Shown: positions 28,090 to 39,430, numbered from the stretch's first letter. The stretch: 64,000 bases of DNA from Paraburkholderia bryophila (GCF_013409255.1 NZ_JACCAS010000002.1:620001-684000), one strand, 5' to 3'. Numbers and translations: made by a program. Notes: generated from the letters alone by a model not told the origin.

Positions 28090-28220
28090 TGTGGCCGTAA
28101 CGCCTGCGTGCGCGTTACGTAGCGAACGCTGCATACGGTTCTAAAGCCGGTCAGGCCCATTCGACGAAAACCCAAACGGCACAAGGCTTTGCGGCCATCT
28201 CCCTCCGCTCTCCATGCAGT

Positions 28221-28236
28221 TGGCACGGTCTCTGCA
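28221..28236 (+). promoter_or_regulatory. Sigma-54-type promoter
   Basis: TGGCACGGTCTCTGCA matches the sigma-54 -24/-12 consensus (TGGCACG-N4-TTGCA/T) with one mismatch (C for T in the first base of the -12 element). The spacing of the GG and GC pairs is correct. It lies 28 nt before the PilZ gene start, which would give a short leader. Confidence 0.7.
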
Positions 28237-28263
28237 ATAAGACAGGCCAAGGTCACCACACGC

Positions 28264-29052
28264 ATGGATACTCAAATGATCGCCGATCTTCAACTGGACG
28301 CCGACGTCGCCGAACCGACCCTCACTCGGACTTCGGATATCGATTGGACTTTCGCGCAACATCACCCGTTGCAAATCGCCGTTTGTCTGCGCAACCTGGT
28401 GGCGAATCAGGACTTCGTGACAGTGGAGTTCGGTGGCAGGCAGATCGTCACGCAACTGCTCGACGTCGACTCACGCAACGCGCGTTTTATCTTCGACGCG
28501 GGCAACGTCGCCGAAGACAATCGCGCCCTTCCCGGTGCACGCCAACTGATTTTTCGCAGTCTGCCGGGCGGCATCCGCACCGAGTTCACGACGCTCAACG
28601 CAACGCCGATCGTGTTCGACGGCCTGCCCGCTTTCGAGGCCGCCTTTCCGGCGCTGCTCTACTACGTGCAACGGCGCGAGTTCTTCCGCGTGCAGACGCC
28701 CGTGCTCGATCCGTACACGGCAAGCGGCGCTTACGTGGATGGCGGTTCTTTCCGGCTGGAGTTGCAAGATCTGTCGCTAGGCGGCATCGCGTTGAATACC
28801 GCCGACGAACGTTTCGGCTCGCTCGACGCCGGCACGATGCTGCGCGACGTCACACTGCAACTCGGCGGTTTCGGCACGCTGCGTCTCGACCTGGAAATCG
28901 TCGCGCCGCGTCGGCTGACCACGCCGAAGGGCGACCGGCGCTATGTGATCGGCTGCAAGTTCGTGCAGATGCCGGGGACGGCCGAGCGGACCCTACAACG
29001 TGTCGTCACGCAGCTTGAAACGAAGCGGCAAACACTCGCGCCGCGACGGTAA
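28264..29052 (+). CDS. YcgR-like PilZ-domain protein
   Basis: 262 residues. The N-terminal YcgR domain spans about 30-130 (HHPLQIAVCLRNLVANQDFV). The PilZ domain begins with the c-di-GMP-binding RxxxR motif (VQRREFFRVQTP) and has the second motif as DLSLGGIALNT (D/NxSxxG). Such proteins bind cyclic di-GMP and in E. coli slow the flagellar motor by touching MotA/FliG. No flagellar genes are adjacent. A sigma-54-type promoter lies just upstream. It is convergent with the efflux operon, 8 nt from its end. Confidence 0.9.
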   Translation: MDTQMIADLQLDADVAEPTLTRTSDIDWTFAQHHPLQIAVCLRNLVANQDFVTVEFGGRQIVTQLLDVDSRNARFIFDAGNVAEDNRALPGARQLIFRSLPGGIRTEFTTLNATPIVFDGLPAFEAAFPALLYYVQRREFFRVQTPVLDPYTASGAYVDGGSFRLELQDLSLGGIALNTADERFGSLDAGTMLRDVTLQLGGFGTLRLDLEIVAPRRLTTPKGDRRYVIGCKFVQMPGTAERTLQRVVTQLETKRQTLAPRR

Positions 29053-29060
29053 GTCAAAGT

Positions 29061-30557
29061 TCACTCGGGCGTCAGCAACGTGCTGCTCCAACCACCGCCA
29101 AGCGCTTCTATCAACTGCACGCTGCTTGTCATCTGCTGAACATGCAGCGTAATCGCCGACTGTTGATCGGAGAACAGCGCCGTCTGCGCGACGAAAACAT
29201 TCAGATAAGTATCGACGCCGGTTCGATAGCGAACCGCGGCCAGATCGTAGTACCGCTGAGCTGCGGCCACGACACCGGCCTGCTGCTCGATCTGCTGCGC
29301 GAGAATGCGTTGCGCCGCCAGGTAGTCTTCGGTCTGCTGGAATGCCGTGAGCACTGTCTGACGATAGGAGGCCACAGCGCCCTCATACTGTGCCTTGTAT
29401 TGTGCGACCGTCGCCGAACGCAATCCACCATCGAATAAGGTCTCGGATACTGAAGGACCCAGCGAAAAAAATCTTGCCGGCCACGCAAACCAGTTTGCCA
29501 GCGTCGAACTCTCGAACCCGCCTGAAAGCGAAATGCTGATGCTCGGATAAAAGGCCGCCGTCTCGACACCGATCAACGCATTTGCTTGCGACATCGACCG
29601 CTCAGCCGCTGCAATGTCGGGACGCCGTTGCAGCAACGCGGACGGAACCCCCGCCGGAATGGTCGGCGCGGTAGTCGTCAACGGTTTGACCGGCATCGAG
29701 AACGATGACGCCGGTTCACCGATCAACAACGCAATAGCATGTTCGTATTGGGCGCGCGCAAGGCGCGCGTTCGTCGCGGACGCTTCGGCCGTCCTCAGGT
29801 TCAATTGAGCCTGCGCCACCGATTGCGCGCTGTCGATGCCGGTGCGGCCCAGTACCTCGGTCAAAGCAAGACTCTTGCGATACGCGTCGATGGTACGGTC
29901 ATCCAGACCGATCAGTTCATCCTGGCCGCGCAGTTCGAAATAGTCTTGCGCGAGCGTAGCCTGCTGGCTGAGTTTTTCGTTCGCAAGATCGGCGGCACTG
30001 ACTTGCGCGGCGCTTGAGAACTCCTTCACCGTGTTGCGGATACGTCCCCACAGATCCGGCTCCCACGATATATCCAGCGGAAAAGTGAAGTCGTTGCTGT
30101 TGACCCTTGCGCCACTCAACGATGATCCCGACGAACCAGCCGATACCGACAGCGGCGATCCAGACCGCGTGTAGGCCGGTTGGAGCGTTGCGGTCGGCGA
30201 GTAGTTTGCGCGCGCCTGAGCAACCTGAGCGCGCGCCGCCACATAGTTCTGATAGGCCTGCGCGATGTTCTGGTTCGATGCATTCAGGCGGTCTTCGAGT
30301 TCGTCGAGTTCCGGCTCCTGATAGATTTTCCACCATGCGCCGCGCAGCGCGGCATCTTGTGGATCGGCAGGCGTCCATGTCGTGCCATCGGCGGCAACGG
30401 CCGCCGTCGCTTCCTTGTACGACGCCGGCGTGGCAACCGGGGGACGAACGTAGGTTGGCCCGACCGTGCAGCCTTGCGCGATCAACAGCGCGGCGCACGA
30501 TGTGGCGCCAAGCAGGCTACGCAGCAGAAGATCGGCGGGTCGTGGTGGCTTTTGCAT
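29061..30557 (-). CDS. RND efflux outer-membrane lipoprotein (NodT/OprM family)
   Basis: 498 residues from MQKPPRPADLLLRSLLGATS; a TTG eight codons earlier is less likely. A lipoprotein signal ends in LIAQGC, so the protein is probably acylated. Two outer-membrane efflux repeats follow (LEDRLNASNQNIAQAYQNYV, QRRPDIAAAERSMSQANALI). It forms the trimeric outer-membrane channel of the pump and is the last gene of the TetR-MFP-RND-RND-OMF operon. It lies 24 nt after the second RND gene. Confidence 0.93.
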   Translation of the reverse strand: MQKPPRPADLLLRSLLGATSCAALLIAQGCTVGPTYVRPPVATPASYKEATAAVAADGTTWTPADPQDAALRGAWWKIYQEPELDELEDRLNASNQNIAQAYQNYVAARAQVAQARANYSPTATLQPAYTRSGSPLSVSAGSSGSSLSGARVNSNDFTFPLDISWEPDLWGRIRNTVKEFSSAAQVSAADLANEKLSQQATLAQDYFELRGQDELIGLDDRTIDAYRKSLALTEVLGRTGIDSAQSVAQAQLNLRTAEASATNARLARAQYEHAIALLIGEPASSFSMPVKPLTTTAPTIPAGVPSALLQRRPDIAAAERSMSQANALIGVETAAFYPSISISLSGGFESSTLANWFAWPARFFSLGPSVSETLFDGGLRSATVAQYKAQYEGAVASYRQTVLTAFQQTEDYLAAQRILAQQIEQQAGVVAAAQRYYDLAAVRYRTGVDTYLNVFVAQTALFSDQQSAITLHVQQMTSSVQLIEALGGGWSSTLLTPE

Positions 30558-30581
30558 GATGTCTGATAACAATCTGGCCAA

Positions 30582-33500
30582 TCAGGATTGTGCGGCCGGA
30601 CCGCCGGCAGGGCGACGCGTATGCCGGCGATTGAAGCGCTGCCGCATGCGATCGAAATAGAGGTAGATCACGGGCGTGGTATAGAGCGTGAGAATCTGGC
30701 TAAAGATCAATCCGCCGACAATCGCAATGCCCAGCGGGCGCCGCAACTCCGAGCCCGCGCCGTGTCCGAGTGCGAGCGGCAATGCGCCTAGTGCAGCGGC
30801 CATCGTCGTCATCAAAATCGGCCTGAAACGCAGCATGCACGCTTCGAAGATCGACTCTTCCGTACTCTTGCCTTCGGTGCGCTCAGCTTGCAACGCGAAA
30901 TCGATCATCAGAATGGCGTTTTTCTTGACGATACCGATCAGTAGAAAGATGCCGATCAAAGAAATGACGTCGAGTTCGCTGCGGAACAGAATCAACGCAA
31001 TCATCGCGCCCACGCTCGCCGACGGTAGCGTCGTCAGAATCGTGATCGGATGAATCAGGCTTTCATACAGCACGCCGAGCACCACATAGATCGCAAACAG
31101 CGCACCGAGTACCAGCAACGGTTCGCTCGATAGTGAGCTTTGAAACGCCTGCGCCGTACCGGCAAACTGCGTGACGATATCGGCTGGCATATCAAGCTTT
31201 CTTTGCATCTGCGTGATGAGCGTCGTTGCTTGCCCGAGCGATACGCCCGGCGCGAGATTGAACGATATCGTCGTCGACGGGAAGAACGACGAGTGATTGA
31301 CCGCTAGCGGCGAAGTAGAAATGCGCGTCGTTGAAAATGCGCCTAAAGGCACCGAGCTTGCGCCCGACGCGTGCACGTAGGTTGATTGCAAGGTCGAGGG
31401 TGAACTTAGCAGCACCGGGTTCGCTTCCATCACGACGTAATACTGATTCAGCGAGGTATAAATCGTCGACACCTGCGATTCGCCGAACTCATAGTAAAGC
31501 GCATTGTCGATGAGCTTGGGCGTGATGCCAAATCGCGCGGCAGTCATCCGGTCGTAATCCAGCAGCACTTGCAGGCCGCTGTTCTGCTGATCCGTCGTCA
31601 CGTCCTTGATCTGGGGCATTTTCTGCATCGCGTGGTACATCGCTGGGCCCCATTTGCTTAGCGCGTCGACAGTATCCGCCGAAAGCTGGTACTGATATTG
31701 CGCATTGCTCTGTCTGCCACCCACGCCAAGGTCCTGCGCCGCCTGCAAAAATGTCGACGCGTCCGCTATCGCGTCGAGCTGTGGACGCAAGCGATCGACC
31801 ACGCCAGTCGCGCTGATATCCCGGTCGCTGCGCGGCTTAAGGGTAATGAACAGGAAGCCCGAATTGCTTGCGCCACCGCCGGGGCCGCCCTGACCTCCCG
31901 TAAAACCCGCGACGTTTTCGACGGCCGGATCTTTACGGATCACGCCCTGGATGCTGAGCAAAGAGCGGTTCATCGACTGGAACGACGCGTCCTGCGAGCC
32001 TTGAAAGCCACCGAAAATCGTGCCTGTGTCCTGCTGCGGGAAAAGACCTTTTTTCACGACGCCCGCCAGCAACACATTCAACACCAGTGTCATGACGAGA
32101 CTGAACACGACCGTGCGCGGATGCCGGAGTGCCCAGCCGAGTGTCGTGCGATAGGCACCCAGCACGTAATCGAAACCGCGTTCGCTCCATCGATACAACC
32201 CGTTGTGCTGTCCCTCTTCCGCCGGCTTCAGCAGAAACGCGCACATCGCAGGCGTTACCGTGAGCGAGATCACCATCGATATCGCAACGGAAGTGGCCAG
32301 CGTAAAGGCAAACTCGTGAAACAGGCGTCCAGGAACACCGCCCATGAACAGAATCGGTACGAATACCGCAATCAGCGAAAGACTCATCGCGACGACGGTG
32401 AACGCCACTTCCTGCGTGCCTTGCAAGGCGGCGCGAAACGTCGGCACGCCGCGCTCGATCAAACGTGTGATGTTCTCCATCACGACGATCGCATCGTCCA
32501 CCACGAACCCCGTCGATACGGTCAATGCCATCAGCGAGAGATTGTCGAGGGTAAAGCCAAGCAGGTACATCACGGCAAAGGTACCGATCAACGAGATCGC
32601 CACCGCCGCGCCGGGAATCAAGGTCGCGCGCGGGCTGCGCAAAAAGACGAATACCACGGCAATCACCAGCAGAATCGACAGACCCAGCGCGACCTCGACG
32701 TCGTTGACGGAAGAACGGATCGTGGTGGTCGTGTCGAGCATCAGCTGTAAATGATCGGCGGCGGGAACCGACGCGCGTATGGACGGCAATTCCTGCTTGA
32801 TGCGATCGACCGTATCGATCACGTTGGCATTCGGCAGCCTGAACACGAGCAGGATGACCGACGGCTTGCCGTTCACGTAACCGGCCGAGCGCAGCGTCTG
32901 CACGGAGTCGTAGACATGCGCGACATCGCGCAACCGCACCACTTTGCCGTTGTTAGACCCGACCACGATCGGCGCGAAGTCTTTAGCCGTCGAGATCTGA
33001 TCGTTCGCGGTGATCTCGGTGGTGGTGAGTTCGTCACTAAACTGACCCTTCGGGCGATTCGAATTCTGCACCGACAACGCCTGGGCGACGTTCTGCGTGC
33101 CGATACCATAGCTATGCAACTGGTCCGGATTCAGATCGACGCGGACTGCCGGCAGCGAACTCCCGACCACCTGAACCTGACCGACGCCCTGCAATTGAGC
33201 AATTTTCTGCGAGATGATGGACGAGGCGAGATCGTAGAGCTTGCCGCGATCGGCGGAATCCGAGGTCAGGCTCAACACCATGATCGGTGCAATCGACGAA
33301 TTGATCTTCCGATACGTCGGGTTGGATGGCAAATTCGCCGGCAAGTCCGCGCGCGCTGCGTTGATCGCAGCTTCGACATCGCGTGCCGCGCCGTCGACAT
33401 CGCGGCTCAGATCGAACTGCAAGGTCACCGACGTCACGCCCAACGTGCTCGACGATGTCATCTGGGTGACGCCGGCGATGTGACCGAACTGACGCTCGAG

Positions 33501-33701
33501 CGGCGTCGCAATCGACGACGCCATCACTTCCGGGCTCGCGCCCGGCAACGTGGCGGCGACCGTAATCGTCGCGAAATCGACCTGCGGCAGCGATGCGACC
33601 GGCAATTGCCTGAATGCGATCAGGCCGGCAAAAACGATCGCGATCGCCATCAATGTCGTGGCGACCGGCCGTCGGATGAATGGCGAAGAGAGGTTAATCA
33701 C
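30582..33701 (-). CDS. mdtC: RND efflux permease, MdtC/MuxC type
   Basis: 1039 residues, a complete RND pump subunit. The N-terminal membrane helix is [20 protein letters not shown]. Two large periplasmic loops and twelve membrane segments are present, including the proton-relay helix with paired Asp in [20 protein letters not shown]. MdtB/MdtC-type pumps work as heterotrimers of two different RND proteins, and the second one is encoded just upstream with a 4-nt overlap (33698-33701). Substrates in E. coli include bile salts and novobiocin; here they are unknown. Confidence 0.94.
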   Translation of the reverse strand: MINLSSPFIRRPVATTLMAIAIVFAGLIAFRQLPVASLPQVDFATITVAATLPGASPEVMASSIATPLERQFGHIAGVTQMTSSSTLGVTSVTLQFDLSRDVDGAARDVEAAINAARADLPANLPSNPTYRKINSSIAPIMVLSLTSDSADRGKLYDLASSIISQKIAQLQGVGQVQVVGSSLPAVRVDLNPDQLHSYGIGTQNVAQALSVQNSNRPKGQFSDELTTTEITANDQISTAKDFAPIVVGSNNGKVVRLRDVAHVYDSVQTLRSAGYVNGKPSVILLVFRLPNANVIDTVDRIKQELPSIRASVPAADHLQLMLDTTTTIRSSVNDVEVALGLSILLVIAVVFVFLRSPRATLIPGAAVAISLIGTFAVMYLLGFTLDNLSLMALTVSTGFVVDDAIVVMENITRLIERGVPTFRAALQGTQEVAFTVVAMSLSLIAVFVPILFMGGVPGRLFHEFAFTLATSVAISMVISLTVTPAMCAFLLKPAEEGQHNGLYRWSERGFDYVLGAYRTTLGWALRHPRTVVFSLVMTLVLNVLLAGVVKKGLFPQQDTGTIFGGFQGSQDASFQSMNRSLLSIQGVIRKDPAVENVAGFTGGQGGPGGGASNSGFLFITLKPRSDRDISATGVVDRLRPQLDAIADASTFLQAAQDLGVGGRQSNAQYQYQLSADTVDALSKWGPAMYHAMQKMPQIKDVTTDQQNSGLQVLLDYDRMTAARFGITPKLIDNALYYEFGESQVSTIYTSLNQYYVVMEANPVLLSSPSTLQSTYVHASGASSVPLGAFSTTRISTSPLAVNHSSFFPSTTISFNLAPGVSLGQATTLITQMQRKLDMPADIVTQFAGTAQAFQSSLSSEPLLVLGALFAIYVVLGVLYESLIHPITILTTLPSASVGAMIALILFRSELDVISLIGIFLLIGIVKKNAILMIDFALQAERTEGKSTEESIFEACMLRFRPILMTTMAAALGALPLALGHGAGSELRRPLGIAIVGGLIFSQILTLYTTPVIYLYFDRMRQRFNRRHTRRPAGGPAAQS

Positions 33702-36700
33702 GGCTCGTCATCCGTGCGCGGTCCGCTGAGCCGCGTGCTCTTCGGGCTTAAACGCTTCGCCAGACCGTCGAAGAAGACGTAGATGACGGGCGTCGTGTAG
33801 AGAGTCAGCACCTGGCTCAGCAAGAGGCCGCCGACCATCGCAATGCCAAGCGGACGACGCAACTCCGCACCGATGCCCTCGCCAAACGCAAGCGGCAAAC
33901 CGGCAAAAAGCGCGCAGAGCGTCGTCATCAGGATTGGGCGCAGGCGCAACTGTGCGGCTTCGAAGATCGCTTCGACCGGACTCAGCCCGCGCGTGCGTTC
34001 GGCTTCCAGCGCGAAATCGACCAGCATGATGCCGTTCTTCTTCACGATACCGATCAGGAGAATGATGCCGATCACCGCGATGATCCCGAGATCCTCGTGA
34101 AACAGACGCAACGCCAGCAAAGCGCCGACACCTGCGGAAGGCAGCGTCGACAGGATCGTGATCGGGTGAATGAAGCTCTCGTAAAGAATGCCAAGCACGA
34201 TATACACCGCCACGAGCGCAGCAAGAATCAGCACGGCTTCATTCGAACCGATGTCTTCATACGCGGCTGCAGTCCCCTGGAAACTCGATTGCACGCTGGC
34301 CGGCATCTTCATATCGCGTTGCGCGCGTTGAATTGCATCGACGGCCTGGCCCAGCGAAGCGCCCGGCGCCACGTTGAAAGAAACGGTGACGACCGGAAAT
34401 TGTCCTTGATGCGTGATCGTCAGTGGCGACGCACGGAGCGTGAAATGGCTGATCGCAGCGAGCGGAACGGGAGTCGGCGACGCTGTGCCCGACGACGAAC
34501 TGGAAGAACCACCGGCTCCTCCGGCCGTGCTTTGACTCGTCGAGTTTGAGCTCGTACTTGTGCTCGTCGGCGAACCTGAACCCGATCCTGAACCGGACGT
34601 GCGCGTAGCCAGCACGGTAGAAGGTGTCGTGGCCGACAGGCTTTGCGTGGTCGATGCAATCAGCGTCGATGCCGTGCCGGTCGCGCTGAGTGACGTACGT
34701 CCCGACGTACTTTGCGCCGCCGACGAAGAGCTCGAACTGGAGCTCCCCTGGATATAGATATGGTTAAGCTGTGTCGGATCCTTCTGAAACGCAGGCAACG
34801 CTTCGAGAATGACGTGGTACTGATTCGATTGCGTGTAAAGCGTGCTCACCTGTCGCTGACCAAACGCATCGTAAAGCGTCGAATCGATCTGGTCCGGCGT
34901 GATATTCAGACGCGACGCCGTCGGGCGATCGATCGTGAGGTGGGTGCTGATGCCGTTATTCTGCTGATCGGTTGTGACGTCCGCGAGTTGCGGCAAGGTG
35001 CGAAGTTTCGCAACGACACGACTTGTCCAGTCGTTGAGTTCCTGCGTGTCGGGGTCTTCAAGCGTGTATTGATACTGCGTGCGACTCACGCGATCGTCGA
35101 CCGTCAAATCCTGCACCGGTTGAAGATAAAGCTGAACGCCGGGAACATGGCTCAGATGCCTGCGCAAACGCGTGATAACTTCCATCGCTGACAGGCCACG
35201 TTCGGCAATCGGCTTCAGATTGATCTGGATGCGCCCACTATTGAGCGTGGTGTTAATGCCGTCCTGACCGATGAATGACGACAGACTCGACACCGCCGGA
35301 TCTTTCAGTATTTCGTCGGCAAGCTGACGTTGTTTACGCGACATCGCGTCGAACGAGATTGACTCCGGGGCCTGCGAAATCGCCTGAATAATCCCGGTGT
35401 CCTGCGGCGGGAAAAAGCCTTTTGGAATTTCAAGGTACTGAAATACGGTGAGCACCAGCGTAGCGAGCACAACAAGCAAGGTTGCCGTCGAATAGCGTAG
35501 TACCCAGCGAAGGCTACGTCCATACGCGGCAATCACGCGATTAAAGAGATCTTCTGACCAGCGATAGAAACGATTCTGCTCTGATCGTGGCTTATGACGG
35601 AGCAGACGCGAACTCATCATCGGCGTTAGCGTCAGCGATACGACGCCCGAGATCAGGACCGTGACGCTGAGCGTGACGGCGAACTCGCGGAACAACCGGC
35701 CCACAATATCGCCCATAAACAGCAGCGGAATCAGCACGGCGATCAACGATATCGTCAACGAGACGATCGTGAAGCCGATCTGCCGCGCGCCTTCGAGCGC
35801 GGCATCGATCGGTTTCATGCCTTCTTCCAGATAGCGTGAAATGTTCTCGATCATCACGATCGCGTCATCCACGACAAAGCCCGTCGCGATCGTAAACGCC
35901 ATCATCGTGAGATTGTTGATGCTGTAGCCGAGCGCATGCATCACCGCCAGTGTGCCGATCAACGAAAGCGGCACCGCGACCGTCGGGATGATGGTCGCCG
36001 CAAGGCTTCTCAGGAACAGGAACATGACCATGACGACCAGCGCAACGGTCAGCATCAATTCGAACTGCACATTCTTCACCGACGCGCGGATCGTTGTCGT
36101 CCGGTCCGTCAGCACGGTCGTTTCGACCGCGGCGGGAAGCGTCGCTTTGAGCTTCGGCAACAACTGCTGTATCTCGTTGACGACAGCGATCGTGTTCGCG
36201 CCGGGTTGTCGCTGGATATTGACGAGAATGGCGGGCGTGTCGTTTTTCCACGCCGCGAGTTTCGTGTTTTCGATGCCGTCGGTGATCTTCGCCACGTCGG
36301 TGAGCATCACCGGTGCATTGTTCTTGTAGGCCACGACGACATCACGATAGCCGTTCGCCGACAATAGCTGATCGTTTGCGTTGATCTGAAACGCCTGCGC
36401 TGGACCGTCGAAGGTCCCCTTCGCCATGTTGACCGTGGTGTTCGTCAGCGCGGTTCGCAGATCTTCCAGGTTGAGGCCGTAAGAAGCCAGCGCAACAGGA
36501 TTCGCCTGGATTCGCACGGCCGGCTTGTGTCCGCCGCTAATGGTCACGAGTCCGACGCCGCTAAGCTGGGAGATTTTCGGTGCAAGCCGCGTATCGACCA
36601 GATCTTCGATCGCCGACAAAGGCAATGCCTTCGAGGTCAGCGCAAGTGTGACGATCGGTGCGTCCGCGGGATTTGACTTGCTGTAGACCGGCGGCGCAGG

Positions 36701-37069
36701 AAGATCGGTCGGCAGATAAGCGTTGGCTGCGTTGATGGCGGCCTGCACTTCCTGTTCGGCGACATCGATATTCAACGCGAGCCCGAACTGCAATACGATC
36801 ACCGAGCTGCCGTCGGAACTGGTCGACGTCATCTGCGTGAGACCCGCAACCTGGCCGAATTGTCGTTCGAGCGGTGCCGTGACTGCCGAGGACATCACGT
36901 CAGGACTGGCACCCGGATAGAACGTTTTGACCTGAATGGTCGGATAGTCGGCCTCGGGCAGCGCGGAGACCGGCAGACTCGGCAACGCCGCGAGACCGAT
37001 CACGAGAATGGCGATCATCAACAGCGCAGTCGCGACCGGCCTGACGATAAACAGGCGCGACGGATTCAT
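33698..37069 (-). CDS. mdtB: RND efflux permease, MdtB/MuxB type, with a Ser/Thr-rich insertion
   Basis: 1123 residues, about 80-90 longer than usual. It opens [20 protein letters not shown] and has the Asp-pair helix [20 protein letters not shown]. Residues about 776-864 are an insertion made almost only of Ser, Thr, Gly and Ala. It sits between NHIYIQG and the conserved [10 protein letters not shown] strand, in the C-terminal periplasmic part near the docking region. The frame stays open through it, and homology resumes at once, so it is a real in-frame insertion. It partners with the MdtC-type protein encoded next; the membrane fusion protein gene lies just upstream (4-nt overlap). Confidence 0.92.
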   Translation of the reverse strand: MNPSRLFIVRPVATALLMIAILVIGLAALPSLPVSALPEADYPTIQVKTFYPGASPDVMSSAVTAPLERQFGQVAGLTQMTSTSSDGSSVIVLQFGLALNIDVAEQEVQAAINAANAYLPTDLPAPPVYSKSNPADAPIVTLALTSKALPLSAIEDLVDTRLAPKISQLSGVGLVTISGGHKPAVRIQANPVALASYGLNLEDLRTALTNTTVNMAKGTFDGPAQAFQINANDQLLSANGYRDVVVAYKNNAPVMLTDVAKITDGIENTKLAAWKNDTPAILVNIQRQPGANTIAVVNEIQQLLPKLKATLPAAVETTVLTDRTTTIRASVKNVQFELMLTVALVVMVMFLFLRSLAATIIPTVAVPLSLIGTLAVMHALGYSINNLTMMAFTIATGFVVDDAIVMIENISRYLEEGMKPIDAALEGARQIGFTIVSLTISLIAVLIPLLFMGDIVGRLFREFAVTLSVTVLISGVVSLTLTPMMSSRLLRHKPRSEQNRFYRWSEDLFNRVIAAYGRSLRWVLRYSTATLLVVLATLVLTVFQYLEIPKGFFPPQDTGIIQAISQAPESISFDAMSRKQRQLADEILKDPAVSSLSSFIGQDGINTTLNSGRIQINLKPIAERGLSAMEVITRLRRHLSHVPGVQLYLQPVQDLTVDDRVSRTQYQYTLEDPDTQELNDWTSRVVAKLRTLPQLADVTTDQQNNGISTHLTIDRPTASRLNITPDQIDSTLYDAFGQRQVSTLYTQSNQYHVILEALPAFQKDPTQLNHIYIQGSSSSSSSSAAQSTSGRTSLSATGTASTLIASTTQSLSATTPSTVLATRTSGSGSGSGSPTSTSTSSNSTSQSTAGGAGGSSSSSSGTASPTPVPLAAISHFTLRASPLTITHQGQFPVVTVSFNVAPGASLGQAVDAIQRAQRDMKMPASVQSSFQGTAAAYEDIGSNEAVLILAALVAVYIVLGILYESFIHPITILSTLPSAGVGALLALRLFHEDLGIIAVIGIILLIGIVKKNGIMLVDFALEAERTRGLSPVEAIFEAAQLRLRPILMTTLCALFAGLPLAFGEGIGAELRRPLGIAMVGGLLLSQVLTLYTTPVIYVFFDGLAKRLSPKSTRLSGPRTDDEP
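34475..34744 (-). repeat. Low-complexity Ser/Thr/Gly-coding insertion inside mdtB-like gene
   Basis: About 270 nt encoding runs such as [17 protein letters not shown] and SSSSSS. It begins straight after codon 775 (end of IYIQG) and ends before PTPVPLAA. Serine codons are mixed rather than one repeated triplet (TCG, AGC, AGT, TCC), so it is not a fresh triplet expansion. Confidence 0.85.
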
Positions 37070-38301
37070 GAGCTTGCTGCGGTCTTCGCGCCGGCATCGC
37101 CCGTCGCCGGTATTTTGGCCGGCGGGGTGGGTGCGTTATGTACCGTCACCTTCGAACCGTCCTGCAGTTTGTCGAAACTGGAGATCGCTACCGCCGTGCC
37201 CGCTGCGATATCGCTAACGGCCGCGATATCGTTGTCGGAGGAAAGCTCGGCGATGTTGTGCAGCTTCACGCTGTCGCCATTTAGCGCATAGACGAACGCC
37301 TGCGTGCCGTTGTGCTGAATGGCGGCCGTGGGGATCAACGCCACGTTCTTCAACGTCTTGACCAGCAACCGTGCATTCACGAACTGATTGGGATACAGAC
37401 TGAGCGGCTGATTGTCGAACTGGCCGCGAAAACGCACGGTTCCTGTCGACGTATCGACCTGGTTATCGAGTGTCAGCAGCTTGCCGCTTGCGATCCTGGT
37501 TTGCTGCGAACGATCGAATACATCGATGGGCAACGACGCACGCTGGAAGATCTCGTCGTGAACCTGCGCGAGATTGTCTTCCGCCACGTTGAAGACGACG
37601 GTGATGGGCTGCAATTGTGTGACGACGGCGATCGATGTCGAGCCACCCGAGAACACGACGTTGCCCGGATCGACCAGTCTCAGACCAATGCGGCCAGAAA
37701 TCGGCGACTTGATATGGCAATAGCTCAACTGAACCTGTGCGTAACTGACCTGCCCTTCGTCATTCTTCACGGTGCCGCGATCCTGCTCGACGGCGAGCCG
37801 CTGATCTTCGTAAGTCTGACGCGCAATGGCCTGCTGACTGGACGCTTCCTGATAGCGCGCCAGATCCATCTGGGCTTGTGCAAGCACCGCGCGATCATGT
37901 TGCAGCGTGCCTTCGGCTTGCTGCAATTGCGCCTGATAACCGCGCGGATCGATATCGACCAGCGGGTCACCACGCTTCACCATCTGCCCTTCCGCGTAAT
38001 GCACGGCTTCAACCGTTCCGTTCACCTGGCTATAGACGTTCACCGTCGCGACGGGTGTGACCGTGCCAAGCGCTTCAACGTACACGCCCATATCGCCGAG
38101 ATGCGCCGTCGCGGTGCGGACCGTAACGGGTTGCGACGCTTCTTCGGATGGATTGCCGTTGTTCTTCGGCTTTCGCGCGACGATCAGTATCAGGATGATC
38201 GCGAATACAAGCGCCAAGCCAATCAAGACCCAATGTCGTCGTTTGGGCTCAGGCGCGCGTGCGCCATTCGATTCATTGCCACCCTGCTTGATTTCATTCA
38301 T
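37066..38301 (-). CDS. mdtA: RND efflux periplasmic adaptor (membrane fusion protein, MdtA type)
   Basis: 411 residues with an N-terminal membrane anchor (about 24-42, [20 protein letters not shown]). A lipoyl half-motif ([20 protein letters not shown]), an alpha-hairpin, the second lipoyl part ([20 protein letters not shown]) and beta-barrel strands follow, all in MdtA order. It links the two RND pumps to the outer-membrane channel. Its ATG overlaps the TetR stop (ATGA), so regulator and pump are translationally coupled. Confidence 0.94.
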   Translation of the reverse strand: MNEIKQGGNESNGARAPEPKRRHWVLIGLALVFAIILILIVARKPKNNGNPSEEASQPVTVRTATAHLGDMGVYVEALGTVTPVATVNVYSQVNGTVEAVHYAEGQMVKRGDPLVDIDPRGYQAQLQQAEGTLQHDRAVLAQAQMDLARYQEASSQQAIARQTYEDQRLAVEQDRGTVKNDEGQVSYAQVQLSYCHIKSPISGRIGLRLVDPGNVVFSGGSTSIAVVTQLQPITVVFNVAEDNLAQVHDEIFQRASLPIDVFDRSQQTRIASGKLLTLDNQVDTSTGTVRFRGQFDNQPLSLYPNQFVNARLLVKTLKNVALIPTAAIQHNGTQAFVYALNGDSVKLHNIAELSSDNDIAAVSDIAAGTAVAISSFDKLQDGSKVTVHNAPTPPAKIPATGDAGAKTAASS

Positions 38302-38948
38302 TGTGTTTTCCGCCTCGCCGCTGGCGTCGGCGCAACACCGCGGGCAAAGAGTGTCGCGAAACCCTCGGCCATACGCTGGATGTCGGCGGCTTTACTCTGA
38401 TGCAACTCGCGGTGCACGAAACCCAGCTGAAAGACGAAGCTCATCAACAACTCCGTCACCACGTCAAGATCCAATGTCGGATCGATCATGCCTTCATCGA
38501 CATAGCGTGCGAGACGCTGCTTCAACCCCCGTTGAACGTCCTTGCGCGTGGAGATGCGTTGAAAATCAGCCTGAAATGCGCGATCGAGCAACGCGCGCGA
38601 CAGCACGATGCGCATGCGCTCCGAACGTTTTTCGAGGACCGCCGCCCCGTGAGAGATCATGTCGAGGGCTTCGTCGACGATCGAAGCGCACAACGGACGC
38701 TCGAAGAAACGGTCACGCTGTGAAGAGCCTTCCTGCTTCAGCACAGCGAGTAGCAAACCTTCCTTGCCGTTGAAGTACCGCTGAATCAAACCTTCCGAGC
38801 AACCCGCCGCCTCCGCGATTCCGCGCGTGGTTGCTTTCTCGTAGCCTTTTTCCGCGAAAACAACGGCTGCCGCAGAAACGAGTTCCTGCTCCCTCGCCTG
38901 TCGATCCCGCTGCCGCGTTCTGGTTGCTGATTGTGGAGGCGCCTTCAC
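38298..38948 (-). CDS. TetR-family regulator of the efflux operon
   Basis: 216 residues. The TetR helix-turn-helix is clear (VFAEKGYEKATTRGIAEAAG, CSEGLIQRYFNGKEGLLLAV), followed by an unconserved helical ligand domain. It is the first gene of the efflux operon and overlaps the adaptor gene by 4 nt. A 7-bp-arm palindrome lies 14 nt before its start codon, consistent with autoregulation of the whole five-gene operon. The inducer is unknown. Confidence 0.92.
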   Translation of the reverse strand: MKAPPQSATRTRQRDRQAREQELVSAAAVVFAEKGYEKATTRGIAEAAGCSEGLIQRYFNGKEGLLLAVLKQEGSSQRDRFFERPLCASIVDEALDMISHGAAVLEKRSERMRIVLSRALLDRAFQADFQRISTRKDVQRGLKQRLARYVDEGMIDPTLDLDVVTELLMSFVFQLGFVHRELHQSKAADIQRMAEGFATLFARGVAPTPAARRKTQ

Positions 38949-38961
38949 GTCTTATCCGTTG

Positions 38962-38981
38962 GTATGTGTTTGGTCACATAC
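38962..38981. promoter_or_regulatory. Probable TetR operator of the efflux operon
   Basis: GTATGTG-N6-CACATAC, perfect 7-bp arms, 14 nt before the tetR start codon. The size and position fit a TetR-family operator overlapping the promoter of the tetR-mdtABC-OMF operon. Confidence 0.6.
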
Positions 38982-39234
38982 ATGTTGGGTAGCGGCTGAA
39001 ATATTGTCAAGTTCGACCGCCGTTTTACTTCATGCGTGCGCACCCCGCACGCCTTTCCGTTTCTTTCGGACAGTCAAGCCGCTTTTTCATCTACCGATTT
39101 ACCCTAACCGAAGCGCCGGACATGCTGCTTCGCACAAAGCCTTGAAACCCTTCCTGCAAGCGCCTGGCGGCCGTTGAACAAAGATTCCCGTGCCGTGTGC
39201 GCGCTTAGAAGAAGGCTTGACCTTTCAATGCCAC

Positions 39235-39273
39235 GGGCGATACTAAATCACGCAGAGTGATTTAGTATCGCCC
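39235..39273. repeat. Perfect 17-bp inverted repeat upstream of frcB
   Basis: GGGCGATACTAAATCAC, 5-nt loop GCAGA, then GTGATTTAGTATCGCCC. It lies 158 nt before frcB. No T-run follows, so it is not a standard terminator. It may be an operator for the ROK regulator encoded at the end of the operon, or an RNA hairpin in the leader. Confidence 0.7.
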
Positions 39274-39430
39274 GATCGCGGCGGCGTTGGGTGATACGTC
39301 GAACTAATTACGTTCTTGAAAGAAATACCCAGAAGCCGAGGTTAAAGCGGCCAGGTTCTCGAATACTGTTCACGCGTCTGCAACCGCCAGCAGTCCGTCT
39401 CATCGTTGCCAATAACCGGAGGAGCGTCCC

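Larger units (their letters stand above)
38949..39430. other. Intergenic region between efflux operon and frc operon
   Basis: 482 nt with no gene. It contains the palindrome at 38962-38981 near the TetR start and the 17-bp inverted repeat at 39235-39273. It should also hold the divergent promoters of both operons. The frcB ribosome site GGAGGAG is at about 39418-39424. Confidence 0.6.

Noticed and set aside
26323..28134. 603-codon minus-strand frame across the ATPase and LacI genes
   Set aside because: It would run through the operator region and overlap two well-supported genes; Arg-rich shadow.
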